Below are positions 63,508 to 64,000 of a stretch of DNA of 64,000 nt, one piece after another. The stretch is taken from assembly GCF_020889705.1 (NCBI RefSeq), contig NZ_JACMYP010000006.1:1-64000 (forward strand). Reading direction: 5' to 3'. Source of the DNA: Bradyrhizobium altum (lineage in GTDB: Bacteria; Pseudomonadota; Alphaproteobacteria; Rhizobiales; Xanthobacteraceae). The stretch's first letter is position 1. Each line of letters begins with the position of its first letter. The notes beneath the pieces were generated by a model. It saw nothing but the letters and a program-made list of their open reading frames with translations, was not told where the DNA came from and did not search any database. The position numbers and the translations under genes are program-made.

Positions 63508-64000
63508 ATGTCGACCCATATTTCCGTTCCGCCGCAGATGCTGCTCGAGCGCATCCTGACGCTCGAAATCGTGCGCGTGACGGAGCGCGCAGCGGTGTCG
63601 GCCGCCCGGCTGCGCGGCCACGGCCAGGAGAAGGCCGCCGACAAGGCCGCGGTCGACGCGATGCGGCGCGAGCTCAACAAGCTGCCGATCGAGGGCACCG
63701 TCGTGATCGGCGAGGGCGAGCGCGACGAGGCGCCGATGCTGTTCATCGGCGAGAAGGTCGGCCTCAACGCCGGCCCGAAAGTTGATATCGCCGTCGACCC
63801 GCTCGAAGGCACCACGCTGTGCGCCAAGAACATGCCCGGCTCGATCGCCACCATGGCGATGGCCGATGGCGGCACGCTGCTGCACGCGCCTGACGTCTAC
63901 ATGCAGAAGATCGCGATCGGTCCGGGCTACGCCAAGAACGTGATCGAACTCGACGCGCCGCCGGCCGACAACGTCCGCCGGCTCGCCAAGGCCAAGGGCG
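63508..64000 (+). CDS. glpX: Class II fructose-1,6-bisphosphatase GlpX, 3' end beyond the right edge
   Basis: First 164 codons of a lithium-sensitive, Mn-dependent phosphatase of gluconeogenesis; in bacteria with a Calvin cycle it may also hydrolyse sedoheptulose-1,7-bisphosphate. It has LLERILTLEIVRVTERAAVSAARLRG, the metal and catalytic acidic sites VVIGEGERDEAPMLFIGE and VDPLEGTTLCAKN, and the start of the active-site loop MPGSIATMAMADGG. The start at 63508 follows AAGGAG. The rest is outside the window. Confidence 0.96.
   Translation, partial: MSTHISVPPQMLLERILTLEIVRVTERAAVSAARLRGHGQEKAADKAAVDAMRRELNKLPIEGTVVIGEGERDEAPMLFIGEKVGLNAGPKVDIAVDPLEGTTLCAKNMPGSIATMAMADGGTLLHAPDVYMQKIAIGPGYAKNVIELDAPPADNVRRLAKAKG

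Noticed and set aside
1-64000. tRNA, rRNA, insertion sequences, prophage, integron or plasmid origin
   Set aside because: No cloverleaf, rRNA core, transposase, integrase or replication protein was recognised in any intergenic space.

Overview
The window looks like chromosome from an alphaproteobacterium of the Bradyrhizobium / Nitrobacteraceae type. The evidence is GC-rich coding with strong third-position GC bias, a complete suf operon headed by an extra cysteine desulfurase, a class I PHA synthase, and two small outer-membrane barrels that share the mature N-terminus ADLAARPYTKAP. The genus is inferred from gene content and protein style, not from a database search. Most of the window is ordinary housekeeping sequence. 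I saw no tRNA, rRNA, insertion sequence, prophage or CRISPR array.

Layout, left to right. 1-9.4 kb: RNase E (minus strand, cut by the left edge, with a long His/Asp-rich insert), a periplasmic amidase, penicillin-binding protein 1A, release factor 2 with an intact programmed +1 frameshift, and a beta-hydroxyacid dehydrogenase. 9.4-14 kb: a DMT exporter overlapping a convergent NodU-type carbamoyltransferase, then an orphan branched-chain-amino-acid-type binding protein. 14-15.65 kb: a decaying patch holding an O-antigen ligase remnant, a frameshifted DUF6502-type gene and a truncated DUF5666-type gene. 15.6-26.4 kb: an M23 peptidase, a peroxiredoxin with a histone-H1-like tail, a large AsmA/YhdP-like protein, an unknown secreted protein, an MFS transporter and tyrosyl-tRNA synthetase. 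26.5-29.5 kb: anhydro-MurNAc kinase, a glutathione transferase plus SMR transporter pair behind a promoter bracketed by two matching palindromes, and an alpha/beta hydrolase.

30-37 kb: an Fe-S assembly operon (cysteine desulfurase, sufB, sufC, sufD, sufS, sufT-like, sufA/iscA) with short gaps or overlaps, then a TfoX-domain protein. 37.6-43.5 kb (all minus strand): a diguanylate cyclase, a DEAD-box helicase and a cluster of three regulators (short AraC, TetR, full-length AraC). 43.7-49.4 kb: a secreted caspase-like protease, an FAD monooxygenase, two Omp25/31-like barrels and an SDR. 49.6-54 kb: parE, a frameshifted small membrane protein, a DedA protein and an exported metallo-beta-lactamase-fold protein. 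54-57.7 kb: an Arg-rich mini-ORF behind a strong hairpin, a PaiB-like protein, then two different argC genes in a row (type 1 and type 2) and a methyltransferase. 57.7-64 kb: a MAPEG protein, phaC with an 18-bp triplet repeat over its stop codon, a small lipoprotein, an AlaC-type aminotransferase, homoserine dehydrogenase and glpX (cut by the right edge).

The best leads are the GST/SMR operator pair with an unusual Asp in the SMR transporter, the PaiB-argC1-argC2 locus with its Arg-rich upstream ORF, and the decayed DUF6502/DUF5666 locus. I did not find a clearly new multi-gene defence or mobile system.
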